Assembly (NCBI GenBank): GCA_920105625.2
Contig: OV050032.1
Location: forward strand, 98,812,542-98,876,541
DNA length: 64,000 nucleotides
DNA from: Clusia tigrina
Lineage: Eukaryota; Arthropoda; Insecta; Diptera; Clusiidae
Direction: 5' to 3'
The translations under genes and the position numbers were made by a program. How positions within the stretch are numbered: position 1 is the first letter of the stretch; every line of letters begins with the position of its first letter. Positions 1-11,983 of the stretch are shown one piece after another. Below the pieces are notes generated by a model, which had not been told where the DNA came from, did not search any database, and worked only from the letters and a program-made list of their open reading frames with translations.

Positions 1-397
1 AAAAGTTACAAGCATTTGAATGTTGCAAACTTTGATAGGTGTAGGACGTACCGTAAAGAAGTTAGGGGCGTTTGAAGTTTTATCAGTGTTTGATTTGGGA
101 CTCTAGGGTAGCATAGCTTTGAGCGATAACTTAAATTGACAAGAGGATCGAGTACTTTATTGTTACAAAATTTCAAAGTTTTATGACGCTCCAGTAAAAA
201 GTTACAAGCATTTGAATGCTGCCAACATTGATAGGTGTAGGACGTACCGTATAGAAGCTAGGGGCGTTTGAAGTTTTATCAGAGTTTGATTTGGGACTCT
301 AGGGTAGCATAGCTTTGAGCGATAACTTAAATTGACAAGAGGGTCGAGTACTTTATTGTTACAAAATTTCAAGGTTTTATGACGCTCCAGTAAAAAG

Positions 398-3300
398 TTA
401 CAAGCATTTGAATGTTGCCAACTTTGATGGGTGTAGGACGTACCGTATAGAAGTTATGGGCGTTTCAAGTTTTATCAGTGTTTGATTTGGGACTCTAGGG
501 TAGCATAGCTTTGAGCGATAGCTTAAATTGACAAGAGGGTCGAGTACTTCATTGTTACAAAATTTCAAGGTTTTATGACGCTCCAGTAAAAAGATACAAG
601 CATTTGTATGTTGCAAACTTTGATAGGTGTAGGACGTACCGTATAGAAGTTAGGGCCATTTGAAGTTTTATCAGTGTTTGATTTGGGACTCTAGGGTAGC
701 ATAGCTTTGAGCGATAACTTAAATTGACAAGAGGATCGAGTACTTTATTGTTACAAAATTTCAAAGTTTTATGACGCTCCAGTAAAAAGTTACAAGCATT
801 TGAATGCTGCCAACATTGATAGGTGTAGGACGTACCGTATAGAAGCTAGGGGCGTTTGAAGTTTTATCAGTGTTTGATTTGAGACTCTAGGGTAGCATAG
901 CTTTGAGCGATAGCTTAAATTGACAAGAGGCTCGGGTACTTTATTGTTACAAAATTTCAAGGTTTTATGACGCTCCAGTAAAAAGTTACAAGCATTTGTA
1001 TGTTGCAAACTTTGATAGGTGTAGGACGTACCGTATAGAAGTTAGGGGCGTTTGAAATTTTATCAGTGTTTGATTTGGGACTCGAGGGTAGCATAGCTTT
1101 TAGCGATAGCTTAAATTGACAAGAGGGTCGAGTACTTTATTGTTACAAAATTTCAAGGTTTTATGACGCTCCAGTAAAAAGTTACAAGCATTTGAATGTT
1201 GCCAACTTTGATAGGTGTAGGACGTACGGTATAGAAGTTATGGGCGTTTCAAGTTTTATCTGTGTTTGATTTGGGACTCTAGGGTAGCATAGCTTTGAGC
1301 GATGGCTTAAATTGACAAGAGGGTCGAGTACTTTATTGTTGCAAAATTTCATGGTTTTATGACGCTCCAGTAAAAAGTTACAAGCATTTGAATGTTGCAA
1401 ACTTTGATAGGTGTAGGACGTACCGTAAAGAAGTTAGGGGCGTTTGAAGTTTTATCAGTGTTTGATTTGGGACTCTAGGGTAGCATAGCTTTGAGCGATA
1501 ACTTAAATTGACAAGAGGATCGAGTACTTCATTGTTACAAAATTTCAAGGTTTTATGACGCTCCAGTAAAAAGATACAAGCATTTGTATGTTGCCAACTT
1601 TGACAGTTGTAGGACGTACCGTATAGAAGTTAGGGCCATTTGAAGTATTATCAGTGTTTGATTTGGGACTCTAGGGTAGCATAGCTTTGAGTGATGACCT
1701 AAATTGACAAGAGGGTCGAGTACTTTATTGTTACAAAATTTCAAGGTTTTATGACGCTCCAGTAAAAAGTTACAAGCATTTGAATGGTGTAGGACGTACC
1801 GTAAAGAAGTTAGGGGCGTTTGAAGTTTTATCAGTGTTTGATTTGGGACTCTATGGTAGCATAGCTTTGAGCGATAACTTAAATTGACAAGAGGGTCGAG
1901 TACTTTATTGTTACAAAATTTCAAGGTTTTATGACGCTCCAGTAAAAAGTTACAAGCATTTGAATGTTGCCAACTTTGATAGGTGTAGGACGTACCGTAT
2001 AGAAGTTAGGGGCGTTTGAAGTTTTACCAGTGTTTGATTTGGGACTCTAGGGTAGCATAGCTTTGAGCGATAGCTTAAATTGACCAGAGGCTAGGGTACT
2101 TTATTGTTACAAAATTTCAAGGTTTTATGACGCTCCAGTAAAAAGTTACAAGCATTTGTATGTTGCAAACTTTGATAGTTGTAGGACATACCGTATAGAA
2201 GTTAGGGCCATTTGAAGTTTTATTACTGTTTGATTTGGGACTCAAGGCAGGATAACTTTGAGCGATAGCTTAAATTGACAAGAGGCTCGGGTACTTCATT
2301 GTTACAAAATTTCAAGGTTTTATGACGCTCCAGTAAAAAGTTACAAGCATTTGTATGTTGCAAACTTTGATAGGTGTAGGAGGTACCGTATAGAAGTTAG
2401 GGCCATTTGAAGTTTTATCAGTGTTTAATTTGGGACTCAAGGGTAGCATAGCTTTGAGCGATGGCTTAAATTGACAAGAGGCTCGAGTACTTCATTGTTA
2501 CAAAATTTCAAGGTTTTATGACGCTCCAGTAAAAAGATACAAGCATTTGTATGTTGCAAACTTTGATAGGTGTAGGACGTACCGTAAAGAAGTTAGGGCC
2601 ATTTGAAGTTTTATCTGTGTTTGATTTGGGACTCAAGGGTGGCATAGCTTTGAGTGATGGCTTAAATTGATAAGAGGCTCGAGAACTTCATTGTTACAAA
2701 ATTTCAAGGTTTTATGACGCTCCAGTAAAAAGATACAAGCATTTGTATGTTGCAAACTTCGATAGGTGTAGGACGTACCGTATAGAAGTTAGGGCCATTT
2801 GAAGTTTTATCAGTGTTTTATTTGGGACTCAAGGGTAGCATAGCTTTGAGCGATGGCTTAAATTGACAAGAGACCCGGGTACTTCATTGTTACAAAATTT
2901 CAAGGTTTTATGACGCTCCAGTAAAAAGCTACAAGCATTTGTATGTTGCAAACTTGGACAGTTGTAGGACGTACCGTATAGAAGTTAGGGGCGTTTGAAG
3001 TTTTATCAGTGTTTGATTTGGGACTCTAGGGTAACATAGCTTTGAGCGATGGCTTAAATTGACAAGAGGCTCGGGTACTTCATTGTTACAAAATTTCAAG
3101 GTTTTATGACGCTCCAGTAAAAAGTTACAAGCATTTGTATGTTGCAAACTTTGATAGGTGTAGGACGTACCGTATAGAAGTTAGGGGCGGTTGAAGTTTT
3201 ATCAGTGTTTGATTTAGGACTCAAGGGTAGCATAGCTTTGAGCGATGGCTTAAATTGACAAGAGGCTCGGGTACTTCATTGTTACAAAATTTCAAGGTTT

Positions 3301-6300
3301 TATGACGCTCCAGTAAAAAGTTACAAGCATTTGTATGTTGCAAACTTTGATAGGTGTAGGACGTACCGTAAAGAAGTTAGGGGCGTTTGAAGTTTTATCA
3401 GCGTTTGATTTGGGACTCTAGGGTAGCATAGCTTTGAGCGATGGCTTAAATTGACAAGAGGCTCGAGTACTTTATTGTTACAAAATTTCAAGGTTTTATG
3501 ACGCTCCAGTAAAAAGATACAAGTATTTGTATGTTGCCAACTTTGATAGGTGTAGGACGTACCGTATAGAAGTTAGGGGCGTTTGAAGTTTTATCAGTGT
3601 TTGATTTGGGACTCTAGGGTAGCATAGATTTGAGCGATAACTTAAATTGACAAGATGCTCGAGTACTTTATTGTTACAAAATTTCAACGTTTTATGAAGC
3701 CCCAGTAAAAAGTTACAAGCATTTGTATGTTGCAAACTTTGATATGTGTAGGACGTACCGTAAAGAAGTTAGGGGCGTTTGAAGTTTTATCAGTGTTTGA
3801 TTTGGGACTCTAGGGTAGTATAGCTTTGAGCGATAGCTTAAATTGACAAGAGGCTCGAGTACTTTATTGTTACAAAATTTCAAGGTTTTATGACGCTCCA
3901 GTAAAAAGTTACAAGCATTTGTATGTTGCAAACTTTGATTGGTGTAGGACGTACCGTATAAAAGTTAGGGCCATTTGAAGTTTTATCAGTGTTTGATTTG
4001 GGACTCAAGGGTAGCATAGCTTTAAGCGATGGCTTAAATTGACAAGAGGCTCGAGTACTTTATTGTTACAAAAATTCAAGGTTTTATGACGCTCCAGTAA
4101 AAAGATACAAGCATTTGTATGTTGCAAACTTTGATAGGTGTAGGACGTACCGTATAGAAGTTAGGGCCATTTGAAGTTTTATCAGTGTTTGATTTGGGAC
4201 TCTAGGGTAGCATAGCTTTGAGCGATGGCCTAAATTGACAAGAGGGTCGAGTACTTTATTGTTACAAAATTTCAAGGTTTTATGACGCTCCAGTAAAAAG
4301 TTACAAGCATTTGAATGTTGCAAACTTTGATAGGTGTAGGACGTACCGTAAAATGGTTAGGGGCGTTTGAAGTTTTATCAGTGTTTGATTTGGGACTCTA
4401 GGGTAGCATAGCTTTGAGCGATAACTTAAATTGACAAGAGGGTCGAGTACTTTATTGTTACAAAATTTCAAGGTTTTATGACGCTCCAGTAAAAAGATAC
4501 AAGCATTTGTATGTTGCAAACTTTGATAGGTGTAGGACGTACCGTATAGAAGTTAGGGCCATTTGAAGTTTTATCAGTGTTTGATTTGGGACTCTAGGGT
4601 AGCATAGCTTTGAGCGATAACTTAAATTGACAAGAGGATCGAGTACTTTATTGTTACAAAATTTCAAAGTTTTATGACGCTCCAGTAAAAAGTTACAAGC
4701 ATTTGAATGCTGCCAACATTGATAGGTGTAGGACGTACCGTATAGAAGCTAGGGGCGTTTGAAGTTTTATCAGTGTTTGATTTGAGACTCTAGGGTAGCA
4801 TAGCTTTGAGCGATAGCTTAAATTGACAAGAGGCTCGGGTACTTTATTGTTACAAAATTTCAAGGTTTTATGACGCTCCAGTAAAAAGTTACAAGCATTT
4901 GTATGTTGCAAACTTTGATAGGTGTAGGACGTACCGTATAGAAGTTAGGGGCGTTTGAAGTTTTATCAGTGTTTGATTTGGGACTCGAGGGTAGCATAGC
5001 TTTTAGCGATAGCTTAAATTGACAAGAGGGTCGAGTACTTTATTGTTACAAAATTTCAAGGTTTTATGACGCTCCAGTAAAAAGTTACAAGCATTTGAAT
5101 GTTGCCAACTTTGATAGGTGTAGGACGTACGGTATAGAAGTTATGGGCGTTTCAAGTTTTATCAGTGTTTGATTTGGGACTCTAGGGTAGCATAGCTTTG
5201 AGCGATGGCTTAAATTGACAAGAGGCCCGGGTACTTCATTGTTACAAAATTTCAAGGTTTTATGACGCTCCAGTAAAAAGTTACAAGCATTTATATGTTG
5301 CAATTTTTGATAGGTGTAGGACGTACCGTATAGAAGTTAGGGGCGTTTGAAGTTTTATCAGTGTTTGAATTGGTTCTCTAGGGTAGCATAGCTTTGAGCG
5401 ATGGCCTAAATTGACAAGAGGGTCGAGTACTTTATTGTTGCAAAATTTCATGGTTTTATGACGCTCCAGTAAAAAGTTACAAGCATTTGAATGTTGCGAA
5501 CTTTGATAGGTGTAGGACGTACCGTAAAGAAGTTAGGGGCGTTTGAAGTTTTATCAGTGTTTGATTTGGGACTCTAGGGTAGCATAGCTTTGAGCGATAA
5601 CTTAAATTGACAAGAGGATCGAGTACTTCATTGTTACAAAATTTCAAGGTTTTATGACGCTCCAGTAAAAAGATACAAGCATTTGTATGTTGCCAACTTT
5701 GACAGTTGTAGGACGTACCGTATAGAAGTTAGGGCCATTTGAAGTATTATCAGTGTTTGATTTGGGACTCTAGGGTAGCATAGCTTTGAGTGATGACCTA
5801 AATTGACAAGAGGGTCGAGTACTTTATTGTTACAAAATTTCAAAGTTTTATGACGCTCCAGTAAAAAGTTACAAGCATTTGAATGGTGTAGGACGTACCG
5901 TAAAGAAGTTAGGGGCGTTTGAAGTTTTATCAGTGTTTGATTTGGGACTCTATGGTAGCATAGCTTTGAGCGATAACTTAAATTGACAAGAGGGTCGAGT
6001 ACTTTATTGTTACAAAATTTCAAGGTTTTATGACGCTCCAGTAAAAAGTTACAAGCATTTGAATGTTGCCAACTTTGATAGGTGTAGGACGTACCGTAAA
6101 GAAGTTAGGGCCATTTGAAGTTTTATCTGTGTTTGATTTGGGACTCAAGGGTGGCATAGCTTTGAGTGATGGCTTAAATTGATAAGAGGCTCGAGAACTT
6201 CATTGTTACAAAATTTCAAGGTTTTATGACGCTCCAGTAAAAAGATACAAGCATTTGTATGTTGCAAACTTCGATAGGTGTAGGACGTACCGTATAGAAG

Positions 6301-7812
6301 TTAGGGCCATTTGAAGTTTTATCAGTGTTTTATTTGGGACTCAAGGGTAGCATAGCTTTGAGCGATGGCTTAAATTGACAAGAGACCCGGGTACTTCATT
6401 GTTACAAAATTTCAAGGTTTTATGACGCTCCAGTAAAAAGCTACAAGCATTTGTATGTTGCAAACTTGGACAGTTGTAGGACGTACCGTATAGAAGTTTG
6501 GGGCGTTTGAAGTTTTATCAGTGTTTGATTTGGGACTCTAGGGTAACATAGCTTTGAGCGATGGCTTAAATTGACAAGAGGCTCGGGTACTTCATTGTTA
6601 CAAAATTTCAAGGTTTTATGACGCTCCAGTAAAAAGTTACAAGCATTTGTATGTTGCAAACTTTGATAGGTGTAGGACGTACCGTATAGAAGTTAGGGGC
6701 GGTTGAAGTTTTATCAGTGTTTGATTTAGGACTCAAGGGTAGCATAGCTTTGAGCGATGGCTTAAATTGACAAGAGGCTCGGGTACTTCATTGTTACAAA
6801 ATTTCAAGGTTTTATGACGCTCCAGTAAAAAGTTACAAGCATTTGTATGTTGCAAACTTTGATAGGTGTAGGACGTACCGTAAAGAAGTTAGGGGCGTTT
6901 GAAGTTTTATCAGCGTTTGATTTGGGACTCTAGGGTAGCATAGCTTTGAGCGATGGCTTAAATTGACAAGAGGCTCGAGTACTTTATTGTTACAAAATTT
7001 CAAGGTTTTATGACGCTCCAGTAAAAAGATACAAGTATTTGTATGTTGCCAACTTTGATAGGTGTAGGACGTACCGTATAGAAGTTAGGGGCGTTTGAAG
7101 TTTTATCAGTGTTTGATTTGGGACTCTAGGGTAGCATAGATTTGAGCGATAGCTTAAATTGACAAGAGGCTCGAGTACTTTATTGTTACAAAATTTCAAC
7201 GTTTTATGAAGCCCCAGTAAAAAGTTACAAGCATTTGTATGTTGCAAACTTTGATATGTGCAGGACGTACCGTAAAGAAGTTAGGGGCGTTTGAAGTTTT
7301 ATCAGTGTTTGATTTGGGACTCTAGGGTAGTATAGCTTTGAGCGATAGCTTAAATTGACAAGAGGCTCGAGTACTTTATTGTTACAAAATTTCAAGGTTT
7401 TATGACGCTCCAGTAAAAAGTTACAAGCATTTGTATGTTGCAAACTTTGATTGGTGTAGGACGTACCGTATAAAAGTTAGGGCCATTTGAAGTTTTATCA
7501 GTGTTTGATTTGGGACTCAAGGGTAGCATAGCTTTAAGCGATGGCTTAAATTGACAAGAGGCTCGAGTACTTTATTGTTACAAAAATTCAAGGTTTTATG
7601 ACGCTCCAGTAAAAAGATACAAGCATTTGTATGTTGCAAACTTTGATAGGTGTAGGACGTACCGTATAGAAGTTAGGGCCATTTGAAGTTTTATCAGTGT
7701 TTGATTTGGGACTCTAGGGTAGCATAGCTTTGAGCGATGGCCTAAATTGACAAGAGGGTCGAGTACTTTATTGTTACAAAATTTCAAGGTTTTATGACGC
7801 TCCAGTAAAAAG
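398..7812. repeat. Higher-order repeat: two tandem blocks of about 20 and 18 monomers
   Basis: Units at 398-1924 recur at 4301-6023, first with offset 3903, then 4099 from 1553 onward because the second copy has one extra monomer. Units at 2929-4300 recur at 6441-7812 with offset 3512. The change from 4099 to 3512 is explained by loss of about three monomers (the region around 1985-2570) from the second copy, with the switch near 6075. The copies share diagnostic lesions, including the 16-bp internal deletion near 1785 and 5885, and the GACAGTTGTAGG and CCCGGGTAC variants. The first block is therefore about 398-4300 and the second about 4301-7812. Boundaries are approximate. Confidence 0.82.
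1765..1944. repeat. Short monomer (about 180 bp) with internal deletion
   Basis: At 1781-1790 GAATG joins GTGTAGG directly. The 16 bases normally between them, covering TTGCCAACTTTGATAG, are missing. The same lesion is at 5881-5890 in the second higher-order block, so it marks block copies. The loss restores an open frame across two monomers on the minus strand, which explains the unusually long 123-codon frames there. Confidence 0.8.
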
Positions 7813-9184
7813 TTACAAGCATTTGAATGTTGCAAACTTTGATAGGTGTAGGACGTACCGTAAAGAAGTTAGGGGCGTTTGAAGTTTTATCAGTGTTTGA
7901 TTTGGGACTCTAGGGTAGCATAGCTTTGAGCGATAACTTAAATTGACAAGAGGGTCGAGTACTTTATTGTTACAAAATTTCAAGGTTTTATGACGCTCCA
8001 ATAAAAAGTTACAAGCATTTGAATGTTGCCAACTTTGATAGGTGTAGGACGTACCGTAAAGAAGTTAGGGGCGTTTGAAGTTTTATCAGTGTTTGATTTG
8101 GGACTCTAGGGTAGCATAGCTTTTAGCGATAACTTAAATTGACAAGAGGGTCGAGTACTTTATTGTTACAAAATTTCAAGGTTTTATGACGCTCCAATAA
8201 AAAGTTACAAGCATTTGAATGTTGCCAACTTTGATAGGTGTAGGACGTACCGTATAGAAGTTAGGGGCGTTTGAAGTTTTATCAGTGTTTGATTTGGGAC
8301 TCTAGGGTAGTATAGCTTTGAGCGATAGCTTAAATTGACAAGAGGCTCGAGTACTTTATTGTTACAAAATTTCAAGGTTTTATGACGCTCCAGTAAAAAG
8401 TTACAAGCATTTGTATGTTGCAAACTTTGATTGGTGTAGGACGTACCGTATAAAAGTTAGGGCCATTTGAAGTTTTATCAGTGTTTGATTTGGGACTCAA
8501 GGGTAGCATAGCTTTAAGCGATGGCTTAAATTGACAAGAGGCTCGAGTACTTTATTGTTACAAAAATTCAAGGTTTTATGACGCTCCAGTAAAAAGATAC
8601 AAGCATTTGTATGTTGCAAACTTTGATAGGTGTAGGACGTACCGTATAGAAGTTAGGGCCATTTGAAGTTTTATCAGTGTTTGATTTGGGACTCTAGGGT
8701 AGCATAGCTTTGAGCGATGGCCTAAATTGACAAGAGGGTCGAGTACTTTATTGTTACAAAATTTCAAGGTTTTATGACGCTCCAGTAAAAAGTTACAAGC
8801 ATTTGAATGTTGCAAACTTTGATAGGTGTAGGACGTACCGTAAAGAAGTTAGGGGCGTTTGAAGTTTTATCAGTGTTTGATTTGGGACTCTAGGGTAGCA
8901 TAGCTTTGAGCGATAACTTAAATTGACAAGAGGGTCGAGTACTTTATTGTTACAAAATTTCAAGGTTTTATGACGCTCCAATAAAAAGTTACAAGCATTT
9001 GAATGTTGCCAACTTTGATAGGTGTAGGACGTACCGTAAAGAAGTTAGGGGCGTTTGAAGTTTTATCAGTGTTTGATTTGGGACTCTAGGGTAGCATAGC
9101 TTTGAGCGATAACTTAAATTGACAAGAGGGTCGAGTACTTTATTGTTACAAAATTTCAAGGTTTTATGACGCTCCAATAAAAAG
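7225..9184. repeat. Five-monomer (980-bp) tandem duplication
   Basis: The block starting at 7225 recurs from 8205 with an offset of exactly 980 bp, five monomers. The variant pattern repeats in order: a GTAGTATAGC unit, a TTGGTGTAGG plus CTTTAAGCGATGG unit, a GATGGCCTAAATTG unit, then CCAATAAAAAG units. This small duplication sits at the left edge of the retroelement insertion and is younger than the 3.5-4 kb blocks it is embedded in. Confidence 0.8.
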
Positions 9185-9382
9185 TTACAAGCATTTGAAT
9201 GTTGCCAACTTTGATAGGTGTAGGACGTACCGTATAGAAGTTAGGGGCATTTGAAGTTTTATCAGTGTTTGATTTGAGACTCTAGGGTAGCATAGCTTTG
9301 AGCGATAGCTTAAATAGACAAGAGGCTCGGATACTTTATTGCTACAAAATTTCAAGGTTTTATGACGCTCCAGTAAAAAGTT

Positions 9383-9387
9383 ACAAG
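9383..9387. repeat. Target-site duplication, left copy (ACAAG)
   Basis: The five bases just before the 5' LTR are ACAAG, the same as the five bases just after the 3' LTR. Removing the element and one copy restores the normal satellite sequence TTACAAGCATTTG, so this is a true integration duplication. Five bases fits Bel/Pao integrases. Confidence 0.93.
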
Positions 9388-9650
9388 TGTTATTAATTGA
9401 ATTATTATTTGAAATTCATATGTAGGTTATATTCATGTGTACGGGGCTTAATGCATTCGTTAATCATAAGTAAAAATGTATTGTATTTTTGTCTCGTTTG
9501 CACCTCAATGTAACTTAGTTTGTACTTTGACCTTTGGGACAGACGTTTTTGCCGCCAAGTAAAGTAAATGCTTTATTAGATAGTCAATCGAGCAAGTCGC
9601 CGGAGGTCAAAAAAGGAGTAAGTTAATTTTTCTTTATATTTTATATTTTC

Positions 9651-9668
9651 TATATATATATATATATA
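9651..9668 (+). repeat. (TA)n microsatellite in 5' LTR
   Basis: Nine TA units precede TGTATGAAT. The 3' LTR has one unit fewer at the matching place. The run could include a TATA-like element, but nothing else in the sequence confirms it. Confidence 0.85.
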
Positions 9669-9694
9669 TGTATGAATTTTTACGAATATAGAAA

Positions 9695-9700
9695 AATAAA
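9695..9700 (+). promoter_or_regulatory. Candidate polyadenylation signal in 5' LTR
   Basis: AATAAA lies about 100 bases before the LTR end and is followed by a GT-rich stretch. The same hexamer is in the 3' LTR, where it would act on the element transcript. Confidence 0.5.
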
Positions 9701-9798
9701 CAGAAGGATTTAGCAGTCATCGTGCCTGTGTTTGGAACTTATTTGAGGGTGACTGCAAGACTTCAATTTTCTAGACCTCTACGCTCGGATCGTCGACA

Positions 9799-10159
9799 AA
9801 CTTTATTTTTTCCTTTTAGGAAATTTAGCCGTGCCATCAACAAGTATTAAGCCTCTGCTGAAATAGCTGTTGCTGTCATACCTACTTGCCGTGAAACTCA
9901 TATTTTTCTTATGTGGAAAATTTGCCGTACCGCCAATATATTCTTCAAGTAAGTTTTATAATATTAAAAAACATTTATTGCCACTGCTGCCACGCAAATT
10001 GCCGAAGCCTAAATATTAAGCCGATGCTGCAAAGCACTCCACACGCTGATACAGTTGCCGCCGTTACAGTCACTGCCGCTACCAAAATTCTGCCATTAAC
10101 CGCAACTGTAATAACTGAACAAGTAGAAGGGTCAGCCACTGATTTCTCTGTCGCCGTTG
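9799..10159 (+). other. Retroelement 5' leader, no clear primer-binding site
   Basis: This is the untranslated stretch between the 5' LTR and the first gag methionine. A primer-binding site normally starts within a few bases of the LTR, usually with TGG complementary to a tRNA 3' CCA. Here the LTR is followed by AACTTTATTTTTTCC, which shows no such match. The leader has recurring GCCG(T/C)-type motifs and a low-complexity CCGCCG region. A GTG-initiated frame from 9913 lies in a different register from gag and has no recognisable product. Confidence 0.6.
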
Positions 10160-11730
10160 ATGTCATCATTTCAACATCCAAACAGAACCAGTAGTCGCAT
10201 AAATAAAGGAGTAGCACCTGTACGTTTTGACGCTACAAGAATGCCGCTAAATAGAACGCCGCCAAATACGTCGTCGCAAGCGCTTAGTGCCGCTACGACG
10301 TCAGCAGAAAATGCAGCCGCGACGTCAGCAGCTACCGCAGTCGCGACGCCAATAACCAGCACCCTACCGTCGGCTAACACAAGTACAAGCAGAACCGCAG
10401 AGCCGTCAGTACAAAAAGAAAACAGCAATGACGTGATAAATAATAAAAGTTATGGTGAAGTGATTTCGGAACAAGTTGATAAACGATTAAGTGATATGAG
10501 AAATTAGTTCCAGAAACAGATACAAGCCATACAGGCAATTATGATAGCCAATAATGAGCGAATTCAATGTAGTGTACTCGAACTTAGAAGAGAGATGCAA
10601 CAGTCATCGCAGTCGTCACAGCTGTCACCTGCAACAGAGCAGCCCTCCACCCCTGCTCAGCTTCAACCACTTTTAACGCCTGCACAACCGTGGGTTCAGT
10701 CGTTGTAGGAACCGATGCAAACGCATACCGCTGCATCTGAAAGCAATATATATGATACCCAAAGGGCATCAGTACATCGTCAGAAGAAATTATATCCACT
10801 TCCACTCTTTTCAGGCTCTCCAGAAGAGTGGCAAATATTTTATGAAGATTTTATAAGTACCACTAGAGAGTTTGAATATTCCAATTTGCATAATATAATG
10901 CGCTTGAGAGATGCATTAAAAGGCCAAGCTAAAGAAGCAGTTGAGTCACTTTTGTCTAATGCGAGGAACGTACCTGCTATTATATCCACATTAAAAGAAA
11001 CCTTTGGACGGGCAGAACTTCTGATAAAAAGCCAGATAGAAAAGGGCCGCGCACTACCTCCTGTCAATGATAGTCGTCTGGAAGCATTGGTGAGTTTCGC
11101 AACAAAAGTTACAAATATGACCACTTTTTTGGGAAACGTTCAGGGCGAGCACCATTTAACTAATCCCATATTGTTAAGTGAGCTGGTGGCGAAGCTTTCA
11201 ACGCCCAAGCAATTGCAATGGGCTGAGAAATGTCTCCAGCTGCAGCTGCCGCCAACACTAGTCGAATTCAGTTCATGGCTTAACAATTTACGAAGAATGG
11301 TCAACATGGTATCAGACGCCTTACCAAGTACTTCTACACGATCAGCTGAGAATTTAAATTTAAATAAAAAATTCAACTCTAAGCCAAATGAAAATCGTCG
11401 TATCGCATATGTAAGCGTAGCTGAAAAAAGATGTAAAATATGCGACGGCCAATGCAGTAACGTAAGTAACTGCCATAAATTTGCACAACTGGTCTTAGAA
11501 GAGAAATGGAACAAGATCAAAGAATTAAAACTATGTTTCGCGTGCTTGAAAATGGGACATCAGATGAGTCGATGCTTTACACGTAAAAGAGGGTGTCAAA
11601 GAACGCATCATACACTGCTACACGGCGAGTCAAGGCAAATTGTACAGTCAAACATATCGGAGCCATCAGCATCAACAATAGCCACTTCACAACAGGAGAA
11701 TAGAAATTGCCGTGCGGATTCCGAAAAAAC
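10160..11730 (+). pseudogene. gag: Bel/Pao gag region, interrupted by two stops
   Basis: The region encodes the structural Gag part of the element. The first in-frame ATG is at 10160. An Ala/Thr/Ser-rich N-terminal stretch is followed by an amber codon at 10505-10507, about 66 further open codons in the same frame, and a second amber at 10706-10708. From 10715 the frame stays open. Near 10790-11060 there is a Bel/Pao Gag-like domain (DUF1759 type) with PLPLFSGSPEEWQIFYEDF and, further on, ALKGQAKEAVESLL. A Cys/His-rich segment follows: CKICDGQC, then a canonical CCHC zinc knuckle (C-x2-C-x4-H-x4-C) with cysteines at 11534, 11543 and 11573 and histidine at 11558. This knuckle would bind genomic RNA in a live element. 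The downstream protease is fused in the same frame, as is usual for this superfamily. Confidence 0.88.
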
Positions 11731-11983
11731 TAGCGACGGGGTTCTATTCCAGATTATACCTGTGAAAATATATGGGAAGAATAAAATAATCAACACATAT
11801 GCTTTCGTGGACGATGGAGCGAACGTTAGCATGATCGAAAGGAGCCTGGCGGAAGAACTAGATATACATGGTCGTGAGGACACCCTAGACCTGCATTGGT
11901 TAAATAATGAAACAATAAGCGAAAAAACTGAAATAGTAGACATTGTCATTAGTGGTGGCGGACTCTATAAAATACCAGATTAG
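11731..11983 (+). pseudogene. pro: Retroviral-type aspartic protease (Bel/Pao), C-terminal frameshift
   Basis: In frame with gag, this is the retropepsin-like domain (DUF1758 type) that would cut the polyprotein. The catalytic motif reads AFVDDGANVSMI, with the active Asp at 11810-11812 and Asp-Gly following. The Bel/Pao family commonly has Asp-(Glu/Asp/Ser)-Gly here, so this looks intact. The helix SLAEELDI and a later ETISEKTEIVDIVISGG strand region follow. The frame then ends at TAG 11981-11983 while homology continues one register over (KYQISKVFTSSSLSLP). This places a net +1 shift between about 11950 and 11980, beside a run of A residues. I treat it as a mutation, not programmed frameshifting, because Bel/Pao usually uses one continuous frame and the element has other breaks. 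Confidence 0.82.

Larger units (their letters stand above)
1..9387. repeat. 196-bp satellite array, left segment
   Basis: Uninterrupted head-to-tail tandem repeat with a 196-bp period, about 48 monomers, all in one orientation and truncated by the window start. Each monomer carries the same landmarks in order: TTACAAGCATTTG, TAGGTGTAGGACGTACCGTA, a variable GAAGTTAGGG(GCG/CCA)TTTGAAG segment, GTTTGATTTGGGACTC, TAGCATAGCTTTGAGCGAT, a CTCGAG/CTCGGG/GTCGAG switch site, then GGTTTTATGACGCTCCAGTA. Monomers differ mostly at a limited set of recurring positions, such as GAATGTTGCC or GTATGTTGCA, and ACTCTAGGG or ACTCAAGGG. This shows they were shuffled and duplicated in blocks. No unique sequence lies inside. 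The array stops within a monomer at the retroelement insertion. I do not recognise the family. A heterochromatic location is inferred from array length only. Confidence 0.97.
9388..9798 (+). repeat. 5' long terminal repeat
   Basis: This 411-bp LTR starts TGTTATTAATTG and ends GATCGTCGACA. Its end is fixed by comparison with the 3' LTR and by the ACAAG duplication. It contains a (TA)9 run at 9651-9668 and an AATAAA at 9695-9700, followed by a GT/T-rich stretch (GTGCCTGTGTTTGG), a plausible polyadenylation region. Compared with the 3' LTR it lacks 21 bp after position 9569 or so, between TAAAT and GCTTTATTAG. In a live element this copy would drive transcription. I cannot place the start site. 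Confidence 0.93.

Noticed and set aside
1..9387. CRISPR array
   Set aside because: Repeats are contiguous 196-bp units without unique spacers, and the neighbouring retroelement is eukaryotic.
9913..10194. GTG-initiated 93-codon frame in the retroelement leader
   Set aside because: It is in a different register from gag, has low-complexity composition and no recognisable domain. Gag starts at the ATG at 10160.
11943..11983. Programmed frameshift between protease and RT
   Set aside because: Bel/Pao normally uses one continuous frame, the break lies inside the protease C-terminal part, and the element has several other lesions, so a random indel is simpler.
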